Below, in pieces: positions 25,707-33,656 of a stretch of DNA of 64,000 nt (the first letter of the stretch is position 1; each line of letters opens with the position of its first letter). Source of the DNA: Sphingomonadales bacterium 12-68-11 (lineage in GTDB: Bacteria; Pseudomonadota; Alphaproteobacteria; Sphingomonadales; Sphingomonadaceae); NCBI GenBank assembly GCA_002279825.1, contig NCCV01000003.1:801643-865642 (forward strand). Reading direction: 5' to 3'. The position numbers and the translations under genes are program-made. The notes beneath the pieces were generated by a model. It had not been told where the DNA came from. It ran no database searches and was given only the letters and a program-made list of their open reading frames with translations.

Positions 25707-27383
25707 ATGACCGCTTCCGCCGGCGCGCCGCCGCTCCGCAGCCTCGCCGCCAACGGCCCTGGCCGCCGCGCCAACTGGAAGGCGCTCGGCCTCTCGGCGG
25801 AAGACATGCTCAAGCCCAAGATCGCGGTGGTCAATTCCTCCAGCGAACTGGCGATCTGCTACGCTCACCTCGATGGCATCGCCAGGCTGGTCAAGGACGC
25901 GATCCGCGCCGCGGGCGGCGTGCCGTTCGAAGTGCGCACCGCCGCGCCGAGCGACTTCATCACCGGCGCCGCCAAGCGCGGAAGCTACATCCTTGCCGGG
26001 CGCGACATCATCGCCAACGATATCGAGGTCCAGGTCGAAGCCGCGCTGCTCGACGGGATGATCTGCCTGACGAGCTGCGACAAGACCCCGCCCGGCCACC
26101 TGATGGCCGCCGCGCGGCTCAACATCCCCACGATCCTGGTCATCGGCGGCTACCAGCCGGCCGGCGAGATCGACGGCGAGCCGGTCGACGTCGAAGACGT
26201 GTGGTCGGGCTCGGTCGGCGAGCGGTTCGGCGCCAAGCCCAAGTTCCCGGTCGCGGACATGGCCGAGAACGCCATTATGGGCCCCGGCGTCTGCGCCGGT
26301 ATGGCCACGGCCAACACCATGCACTGCGTGGTCGAAGCGCTCGGCATGGCGCTCCCCGGCCACGCCCCGGTGCGCGCCGACAGCCCCAAGATGCGCGCCA
26401 ATGCCGAGGCCGCCGCGCGCCGCATCGTCGAAATGGTGCGCGAGGATCTGCGGCCCCGCCAGATCCTGACCGAAGCCGCGTTCCGCAACGCCATCGCTAC
26501 GGTGCTCGGCGTCTCGGGCTCGATCAATGCGATCAAGCACCTCCAGGCCACCGCGATCGAAGCCGAGAACGGCGTCGATGTGTTCGCGCTGTGGGAGGAG
26601 ATGGCCGATGTGCCGGTCCTGAGCGCGGTGCGCCCGACCGGCGAAGTGCGGATCGAGGGCTTCGAGGACGCCGGCGGCGCGATGGCGGTGCTCAAGCGGC
26701 TCGAGAGCCGCATCGAGCCCGGCGCGCTGACCTGCACCGGCAAGACGCTGGGCGAGAACCTCGCCGGCTATGTGATCCCCGGCCCGGAGATCATCCGCGC
26801 GCTCGATGACCCGATCGGCCCCGGGCCCGCCATCGCGATCCTCTCGGGCAGCTTCGCCGAGACCGCGGTGGTCCGCCTCGGCATCCGCGACGGCAGCCGG
26901 CCAGAGGAGTTCACCGGCCCGGCGCGCGTGTTCGAGGACGTGTTCGCCTGCATGGACGCGATCGCCGCCGGCACGATCCAGCCTGGCGACGTGGTCGTCG
27001 CGCGCAACCAGGGCCTCAAGGGCGGCCCGGCGATGGGCGGCAGCGCCAGTCTGGTGCTGTTCGCGCTCGACGCCGCCGGCCTCGCCAAGACCACCGCCTT
27101 CGTCACCGACGGCCAGCTCTCGGGCCTGTGCCTCAAGGGGCTGACCGTCGCCGAAGTCCACCCCGAAGCCGCGACCGGCGGCCCGATCGGCAAAGTCCGC
27201 GACGGCGACACGATCACGATCAGCGTCGCGCGGCGCGCCATCGACATCGCCGTGCCTGCCGCGGAACTGGCCACGCGCGAAGCCCCCGGCTACGTCAACG
27301 CCGCGACGGGATACCTCGCCAGCTTCCGGCAGGACGTGCAGCCGATGAACACCGGCGGTGTGCTGCTGCCGGCGAGGGACTAG
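25707..27383 (+). CDS. IlvD/Edd-family dehydratase (dihydroxy-acid or sugar-acid type)
   Basis: Protein of 558 residues, typical of IlvD/EDD. The ATG at 25707 was chosen from a much longer open frame because homology-like sequence begins there and the upstream part is low-complexity. Three Cys that fit the [2Fe-2S] ligands of this family are visible: C51 (SSSELAICYAHL), C124 (LTSCDKTPPG) and C196 (GPGVCAGMATANTM). TATGYL-like and GGPAMGGSAS motifs complete the family pattern. It removes water from a 2,3-dihydroxy acid. Whether the substrate is a branched-chain precursor or a sugar acid (xylonate, arabonate) cannot be told; it stands alone without ilvC/ilvB or sugar genes, which makes a sugar-acid enzyme plausible. 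Confidence 0.85.
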   Translation: MTASAGAPPLRSLAANGPGRRANWKALGLSAEDMLKPKIAVVNSSSELAICYAHLDGIARLVKDAIRAAGGVPFEVRTAAPSDFITGAAKRGSYILAGRDIIANDIEVQVEAALLDGMICLTSCDKTPPGHLMAAARLNIPTILVIGGYQPAGEIDGEPVDVEDVWSGSVGERFGAKPKFPVADMAENAIMGPGVCAGMATANTMHCVVEALGMALPGHAPVRADSPKMRANAEAAARRIVEMVREDLRPRQILTEAAFRNAIATVLGVSGSINAIKHLQATAIEAENGVDVFALWEEMADVPVLSAVRPTGEVRIEGFEDAGGAMAVLKRLESRIEPGALTCTGKTLGENLAGYVIPGPEIIRALDDPIGPGPAIAILSGSFAETAVVRLGIRDGSRPEEFTGPARVFEDVFACMDAIAAGTIQPGDVVVARNQGLKGGPAMGGSASLVLFALDAAGLAKTTAFVTDGQLSGLCLKGLTVAEVHPEAATGGPIGKVRDGDTITISVARRAIDIAVPAAELATREAPGYVNAATGYLASFRQDVQPMNTGGVLLPARD

Positions 27384-27435
27384 GCGCGCAGCAGCGCCGT
27401 TTGCGGCCGGTCTTGAGTGTCCCGATAGCGGCCGT

Positions 27436-27460
27436 TGTTACAAACGATTACAATGTAACA
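27436..27460. promoter_or_regulatory. Operator-like inverted repeat upstream of the G8 genes
   Basis: TGTTACA, an 11-base spacer, then TGTAACA: perfect 7-bp arms in an AT-richer patch between the dehydratase stop and the first G8-domain gene. This is typical of a dimeric repressor site. No T-tract follows, so a terminator is less likely. Confidence 0.5.
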
Positions 27461-27528
27461 CGGCAAACGGCCGACATCGGCTTGGCAAATCGGGCCATCC
27501 GTTGCAAAGTCTCGCCCAAAGACAATAG

Positions 27529-27545
27529 CGGGACTCGCAGTCCCG
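27529..27545 (+). repeat. Leader hairpin before G8 gene copy 1
   Basis: CGGGACT-CGC-AGTCCCG, a perfect 7-bp stem directly before the GAGGGG ribosome-binding site of the first G8 gene. A related hairpin (CGGGAC-AAGCAA-GTCCCG) stands at the same place before copy 2, so it was duplicated with the gene or is functional in translation control. Confidence 0.55.
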
Positions 27546-27554
27546 ATCGAGGGG

Positions 27555-30187
27555 ATGACTGTGATGCGCTTACGGCTTGGCCAGCACGTTTGTTCAGTGC
27601 TTTTGACGGCGACCCTGATGCTTGGCGCGGGGTCCAGTGCCGCTGCCCAGGAGAGCCACGCGGGCCATTCGGATGCCGCCACGCAGCCGCGGCCGACCGC
27701 CCTGAAGCAGGTGCGCTGGTCCGACCCGGCCGCCTGGCCCGGCCGCAAGGTTCCCGCCGAGGGCGACGCGGTCACCATCGCGCGCGACACGCATGTCGTG
27801 CTCGATGTCGCCCCGCCGGCGCTGCGCAGCCTGACCGTCGACGGCAAGCTCAGTTTCTCGAACGAGCGCGATCTCGAACTCGCGACCGAGTGGATCTACT
27901 TGCGCGGCGGAGAGCTGGAGATCGGCACCGAGGCGCGGCCGCACACGCGGCAGGCCGTGATCACACTCACTGACACAGTCCCCGGCGAAGATCTCAATAC
28001 GATGGGCGACCGCGGGATCATGCTGATGGGCGGCACGCTCAGCCTGCATGGCGACCGGACCCATACTTGGAGCAAGCTCGCGAAAACCGCCGAAGCCGGC
28101 GCGACACGCATCGAAGTGCTCGACGCATCGGGCTGGCGGCGCGGCGACGCAATCGTGCTCGCCTCGACCGACTTCGATCCCCGCCAGGCCGAGAAGCGCA
28201 CCGTCGCAGCGGTGAGCGGCAACACGCTCACGCTCGATAAGCCGCTCGAATACATGCACTTCGGCGCGGTCACCTTCGGGGTCGACCAGCGCGGCGAAGT
28301 GGGCCTGCTGACCCGCAACATCCGCGTCCAGGCCTCCGAAGACGCCGAGCAGACTTACCGCGGCGGCCACATCATGGCGATGGCCGGGTCGAAGGTGCAG
28401 GTCTCGGGGGTCGAGCTGACCCGCATGGGCCAGCACCTCACGCTCGCCCGCTATCCGATGCACTGGCACCTGATCGGCGAAGGCCAGGGCCAGTACATCA
28501 AGAACGCCGCGATCCACGACACCTACAGCCGCTGCGTGACGGTGCATGGCACCAACAACGTAACGGTCGAGAACAACGTCACTTACAATACGGTCGGCCA
28601 CTGCTTCTTCCTCGAGGACGCGGTCGAGACCGGCAACCAGTTCGTCCGCAATCTCGGCATCCAGACCAAGTGCCACCCCACCCTGCCGTGCGGCGCGGCG
28701 TCGCCGGCCAGAGCTCGAAGCAGATCCTGCTTCCCTCGGACAACACGGCGGCAACGTTCTGGATCACCAATCCCGACAACGTCTACCGCGACAACGTCGC
28801 GGCGGGGTCGGACATGGTCGGCTTCTGGTTCGCCCTGCCCGAACATCCGACCGGCCAGTTCGAAGGCACCGACGTCAGCAAGAACACCTGGCCGCGCCGC
28901 ACCGCGGTGCGCGAGTTCAGCGGCAACACCGCGCACTCCAACTTCGACGGACTGATGTTCGATCGCGGCCCGCGGCCCGACGGCACCTTCAGCGTCGGTG
29001 GCAGCAACTATCACATGGCCTTCGAGAACCCGGCCGATCCGACCAGCGCGCCGAAGGGATCGGTGTTCGCGAACTTCACCGGCTACAAGAACCGGCACGG
29101 CGCGGTCTGGGGCCGCGGCGAGCTGCACGAGTTCCCGAACCTGCGCGTGGCCGACAACGCTGTGGGGTTCACCCATGCCGCCTCCGCGGTGGGCCGTGCG
29201 CCGTTCACCTCGCGCGTGGTCGATGCGATCTTCGTGGGCGAAAGCGAGAACGTGGGCAATCCGCGCACCCCGCAGGAGATCGCTTACGGCCGCACCATGC
29301 CGAGCGAGATCGCCGACTTCCCGATCCGCGGGTATGAATACTACGACATGCGCCACGACGTGGTGAATACCCAGTTCGTGAACTTCCAGCCCAACGCCAC
29401 GCGCGACGCGGGCGCGATCTCCTACCTGATGTACACCAGCTTCGGGATGAGCTCGGAGAATGCCATCGAAGGCGCGCGGTTCGTCAACTCCAAGCGCGTT
29501 TCGTTCCCGCCGGTGGTACAGCGCTGGGCGTCGGACTTCGGCCGGCAGAACGCCTGGCGCGGCGCGGCGATCCACGACAAGGACGGCTCGGTCGGCGGCA
29601 TAGCCGGCGCCTACATCGTCATCGACAACGGCATCGCCTCCGACCCGCAAGCCTGCGACATCAAGCCGGACTGGGGCGCGGCGGTGTGCCGGGGCGATTT
29701 CGGCACGTTCGGCCTCGGCGGCAACATGGGCTTCGGCAGCGCGCCGATCCCCGATCCGATCATCCTCAGCCGCAACGGCCGGCGCTGGGAATACACCGGC
29801 CAGACCACGATCCGCAGCGGCGCCGAAGTCAGGGTGGAAACCGGCCGCGATGCCCTGTCGCTGTCGCTGACCGAAATGGACCAGGGTTCGTCGGTCGTTT
29901 TCGAACTGCCCGGCTTCACCACCACCGGCGGAGGCGCCGAGAAGCCCAGCCTGGCCGCGCTGCGCGAGGCCGGCGAGACCGCCTGGTTCCGTGGCGACGG
30001 CACGCTGTGGGTCAAGCTGGTCGTCGACAACACCGCGGGCCAGAGCGTGACCATCGGGCGGGTCGGCCAGGGCGTCAGCACTGTCGGCCCGGGCCCCGGC
30101 GGCGCGTTCTCCGCGGGGGCAACGCTCGAGGTCAGCCGGCAAGTTCAGCTTGGGTCGGCGCCGTCCGGCGAACCCCGGCGCGAGTGA
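27555..30187 (+). pseudogene. G8-domain secreted protein, copy 1, with a -1 frameshift
   Basis: The N-terminal frame runs from 27555 to about 28690 and encodes a signal peptide (…AAAQESHAGH), a G8 domain (VRWSDPAAWPGRKVP through TEWIYLRGGELEIG) and a parallel beta-helix region (HWHLIGEGQGQYIKNAAIHD). At the codons for TLPCG the frame is lost. The rest of the protein (VAGQSSKQILLPSDNTAATF onward) continues in the -1 frame to the stop at 30187. The intact paralog downstream reads straight through the same point. One missing base in a GC-rich run (GTGCGGCGCGGCGTCGCC) explains it. G8 domains occur in CEMIP-like hyaluronan-binding and polycystin-related proteins. It could be a sequencing error, a real mutation or, less likely, programmed frameshifting. 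Both halves remain intact, which argues for recent damage or error. Confidence 0.75.
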
Positions 30188-30213
30188 CCGCCAGCCCGGA
30201 CACATAATGAATG

Positions 30214-30231
30214 CGGGACAAGCAAGTCCCG
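30214..30231 (+). repeat. Leader hairpin before G8 gene copy 2
   Basis: CGGGAC-AAGCAA-GTCCCG, a 6-bp stem ending a few bases before the GAGGGG ribosome-binding site of the second G8 gene. It is the counterpart of the hairpin at 27529-27545. Confidence 0.55.
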
Positions 30232-30240
30232 ATTGAGGGG

Positions 30241-32805
30241 ATGACCGTGATGCGCATGCGGCTTGGCCGGCACGCTTTCTCCGTGCTCGTTTCTGCGTTC
30301 CTGATGGTTGGCGGCGCATGCGGTGCCGCCGCTCAGGAGAGCCACGCGGGCCACACCGATGCCGCCGAGCAGCCGCGTCCCTCGAGGCTCAAGCAGGTGC
30401 GCTGGTCCGACCCCGCCGCCTGGCCCGATCGGCGGGTGCCGCGCGAAGGTGACGCGGTCACGATCGCGCGCGACACCCACGTCGTGCTCGATGTCGCTCC
30501 GCCGGCGCTGCGCAGCCTGACCGTCGACGGCAAGCTGAGCTTCTCGAACAAGCGCGATCTCGAACTCGCGACCGAGTGGATTTACCTGCGCGGCGGCGAG
30601 CTGGAGGTCGGCACCGAGGCGCGGCCGCACACGCGGCAGGCCACGATCACACTCACTGACACGGTCCCCGGCGAAGATCTCAACACCATGGGCGACCGCG
30701 GGATCATGCTGATGGGCGGCACGCTCAGCCTCCACGGCGACCGGACCCATACCTGGTCGAAGCTCGCCAAGACCGCCGAAGCCGGCGCGACCCGCATCGA
30801 AGTGCTCGACGCTTCGGGCTGGCGGCGCGGCGACGAGATCGTGCTCGCCTCGACCGACTTCGATCCCCGCCAGGCCGAGAAGCGCACCGTTGCGGCGGTG
30901 AGCGGCAACACGCTCACGCTCGACCGCCCTCTCGAATACATGCACTTCGGCGCGGTCACCTTCGGGGTCGATCAGCGCGGCGAGGTCGGGCTGCTGACCC
31001 GCAACATCCGCGTCCAGGCCTCCGAGGATGCCGAACAGACTTACCGCGGCGGCCACATCATGGCGATGGCCGGCTCCAAGGTGCAGGTCTCGGGGGTCGA
31101 GCTGACCCGCATGGGCCAGCACCTCACGCTCGCCCGTTACCCGATGCACTGGCACCTGATCGGCGAAGGCCAGGGGCAGTATATCAAGAACGCCGCGATT
31201 CACGACACTTACAGCCGCTGCGTGACCGTCCACGGCACCAACAACGTGACGGTCGAGAACAACGTGACGTTCAACACCGTCGGCCACTGCTTCTTCCTCG
31301 AGGACGCGGTCGAGACCGGCAACCAGTTCGTCCGCAATCTCGGCATCCAGACCAAGTGCCACCCCACCCTGCCGTGCAACACCGTCTCCACCTTCTGGAT
31401 CACCAACCCCGACAACGTCTACCGGGGCAACGTCGCCGCCGGGTCGGACCAGATCGGGTTCTGGATGGCCTTTCCGCAGCACCCGACCGGGGCCTTCGAA
31501 GGCACCGAGATCAGCAAGAACACCTGGCCCGGCCGGACCAAGATCCGCGAGTTCAGCGGCAACGTCGCCCACTCCAACTTCGATGGCCTGATGCTCGATC
31601 GCGGCCCCGGGCCCGACGGCAAGTTCGGCATCGCCGGCCCCAACCTGACCAGCTACGCCAATCCGGCCGACACCAGCAGCGGGCTCGTGGTTTCCACCTT
31701 CGACAACTTCACCGGCTACAAGAACCGCAACGGCGCAATCTGGGGCCGCGGCGAGTACCACCTCTACACGGGCCTCAAACTGGCCGACAACGCGATCGGC
31801 TTCACGCACGCCTCGGGCATTCCCGGGATCGCGCCGTTCACCTCTCGCGTGGTCGATTCGCTGTTCGTCGGGGAGAGCGACAATATTGGCAACCCGCGCA
31901 CCCCGGCGGAGATCGCTTACGGCCGCAGCCTGCCCGCCGCCGCGCCCGACTTCCCGATCCGCGGCTACGAGTATTACGATTTCCACCACGAAGTGGAAAA
32001 CACCCGGTTCGTGAACTACGTGCCCAACGCGCAGCGCGATGCCGGCGCGCTGTCCTACCTGATGTACACCAGCTTCGGCATGAGCACCGAGAACTGGGTC
32101 AAGGGCCTGACCTTCGAGAACGCCCAGCCGGTCAGCTTCCCGCCGATCCAGCGCCGCTGGGCCTCCGATTACGGACGCAGCGCCGCTTACAAGAGCGCGG
32201 CCTTCCGCGATCTCGACGGCTCGATCACCGGCAAACCGGGCGCCTACATCGTCATCGACAACGGCATCGCCGCCGACGAGGAGTCCTGCCAGATCAAGGC
32301 CAGCTGGAACGCCGCAATCTGCGACGGGGACCTCGGCCGCTTCAGCATCGCCGGCAATTTCAGCGGCTTCCAGACCGGGCCCATCACCGATCCGATCATC
32401 CTCCAGCGCCACGGCCGGCGCCACGAGTACACCGGCGAAGCCACGCTGGGCAGCGGCGCCGAACTGCGGGTCGAAACCAGCCGCGAGACGCTGTCGCTGT
32501 CGCTCACCGAAATGGACGACGGGTCGTGGATCATCCTCGAACTACCCGGATACGCCGCCGCCACCGGAGCCGCGCAGGCGCCCAGCCTGGCCGCGCTGCG
32601 CGAAGCCCGCCGGACCTCCTACTACAGTGAGAACGGCACGATGTGGGCCAAGCTGGTGGTCGACAATGCCGCCGGCCTGACCATGTCCCCCGGCAGCAAC
32701 GCCCCGCCGGGCGCCGCCGCCCGCGCCTTGCCGGTGGGCGCCAAGCTGGAGGTCAGCAAGGCGCCTAGCGGGGCCGGCGCTGCGCCGCAGGTGGCGGTGA
32801 ACTAG
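30241..32805 (+). CDS. G8-domain secreted beta-helix protein, copy 2 (intact)
   Basis: Protein of 854 residues. The ATG at 30241 follows a GAGGGG site and matches the start of copy 1; an in-frame ATG at 30211 lies within the leader hairpin region and was rejected. It has a signal peptide (residues 1-30, CGAAAQ), then a His-containing short linker (ESHAGHTD). A G8 domain follows (about 45-140, W-D-P-A-A-W pattern and Val/Leu-rich strands), then a long right-handed beta-helix with N-x-V ladders (TNNVTVENNVTFNTVGHCFF). The C-terminal half has SYLMYTSFGM and GAYIVIDNGIA segments shared with copy 1. It is expected to be exported and to bind or process polysaccharide. The enzymatic role is unknown; CEMIP-type G8 proteins handle hyaluronan. 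The N-terminal ~380 residues are near identical to copy 1, the rest less so. Confidence 0.8.
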   Translation: MTVMRMRLGRHAFSVLVSAFLMVGGACGAAAQESHAGHTDAAEQPRPSRLKQVRWSDPAAWPDRRVPREGDAVTIARDTHVVLDVAPPALRSLTVDGKLSFSNKRDLELATEWIYLRGGELEVGTEARPHTRQATITLTDTVPGEDLNTMGDRGIMLMGGTLSLHGDRTHTWSKLAKTAEAGATRIEVLDASGWRRGDEIVLASTDFDPRQAEKRTVAAVSGNTLTLDRPLEYMHFGAVTFGVDQRGEVGLLTRNIRVQASEDAEQTYRGGHIMAMAGSKVQVSGVELTRMGQHLTLARYPMHWHLIGEGQGQYIKNAAIHDTYSRCVTVHGTNNVTVENNVTFNTVGHCFFLEDAVETGNQFVRNLGIQTKCHPTLPCNTVSTFWITNPDNVYRGNVAAGSDQIGFWMAFPQHPTGAFEGTEISKNTWPGRTKIREFSGNVAHSNFDGLMLDRGPGPDGKFGIAGPNLTSYANPADTSSGLVVSTFDNFTGYKNRNGAIWGRGEYHLYTGLKLADNAIGFTHASGIPGIAPFTSRVVDSLFVGESDNIGNPRTPAEIAYGRSLPAAAPDFPIRGYEYYDFHHEVENTRFVNYVPNAQRDAGALSYLMYTSFGMSTENWVKGLTFENAQPVSFPPIQRRWASDYGRSAAYKSAAFRDLDGSITGKPGAYIVIDNGIAADEESCQIKASWNAAICDGDLGRFSIAGNFSGFQTGPITDPIILQRHGRRHEYTGEATLGSGAELRVETSRETLSLSLTEMDDGSWIILELPGYAAATGAAQAPSLAALREARRTSYYSENGTMWAKLVVDNAAGLTMSPGSNAPPGAAARALPVGAKLEVSKAPSGAGAAPQVAVN

Positions 32806-32843
32806 CGTTGTACTTGGTCCCTTGCGGAGACTAGTTTACTGGT

Positions 32844-33065
32844 ATGTTCTCTGCCGCGCGGGTCATTGTGCCGATCGTCTGGGTCGGCTTCATCGCTGCT
32901 TTGGCCTACGCCGGTTACGTCAACGAGCTGCTGAAGGATGCCGTCGCGCCCTGGCACCGAGGCATCCTGCTCATGGGCTTCATCATTGGTGCGGGCGCAA
33001 CATCGCGTCATCTGGCGAAGATCGCCGACCAGCGTTTCCGGATCCGCAAGCAAACCCGGCGGTGA
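32844..33065 (+). CDS. Small membrane protein, hypothetical
   Basis: Protein of 73 residues with two hydrophobic stretches (about 6-26 and 41-56) and a basic tail (RFRIRKQTRR). Not recognised. A GGAG lies about 15 bases before the ATG, which is far, so support is modest. It follows the second G8 gene by 38 bp on the same strand. Confidence 0.45.
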   Translation: MFSAARVIVPIVWVGFIAALAYAGYVNELLKDAVAPWHRGILLMGFIIGAGATSRHLAKIADQRFRIRKQTRR

Positions 33066-33157
33066 CGCCACATTCAATCTGAAAGCAGCCGATCCGGTAT
33101 CGACCCATTGCGGACATTAGCGGCTGGTGCGATGTGTTCGCGCTGCTGGGAGGCTGC

Positions 33158-33487
33158 ATGTACGCTACTATTGATGCAGAGGGCTATCTTCGTCTGGCCG
33201 CTGCGATAGCCGGCCTCAGCTTCCTCCTAGCGCTTCTGATAGGCCGATACGGAGCCGGCACTCGCGCGTTCAGCCTCTTATGCGGGCTCCTACTCTGCCC
33301 GCCTGTGATAGGATCGGGCATCGCCCTTTGCGCAACTGCAGAAGACTGGCTGATCGACGCAAGCAGGCTGGCACTGACGCTCGCACTAGCCAATCTGGCT
33401 TATTTCCTGGGGTACCTAATCATTTGGGCCTGCACGCTGGGGGGATTCGGATTCGGCAGAGTGCTTCGAGGTATCCCATACCCCTAA
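33158..33487 (+). CDS. Small multi-span membrane protein, hypothetical
   Basis: Protein of 109 residues with three to four predicted membrane segments (about 11-30, 37-60, 74-98). Not recognised. The ATG at 33158 was preferred over an upstream GTG at 33134 because GGGAGG lies four bases before it. This stretch (33.1-33.6 kb) is less GC-rich than its neighbours, which may mean recent acquisition. No partner is evident. Confidence 0.5.
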   Translation: MYATIDAEGYLRLAAAIAGLSFLLALLIGRYGAGTRAFSLLCGLLLCPPVIGSGIALCATAEDWLIDASRLALTLALANLAYFLGYLIIWACTLGGFGFGRVLRGIPYP

Positions 33488-33656
33488 TCTAGGCGTGGCT
33501 TTGTAAGCCGCCCAATCGCCATATCGAATGACCGCTTTCCACCCATAACGGACCTAACGCCCCGCCGGCCCCAAACCGTCTTTCCACACTACTCCCGCCA
33601 AGAAGCCCCAGCCGGTGGAGTGTCGCTGCGTCCGGCATCGGCGAACGGCGACAATC

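Noticed and set aside
30145..32424. 759-residue minus-strand open frame opposite G8 copy 2
   Set aside because: Same kind of antisense mirror frame; the plus strand has the signal peptide, G8 motif and ribosome-binding site.
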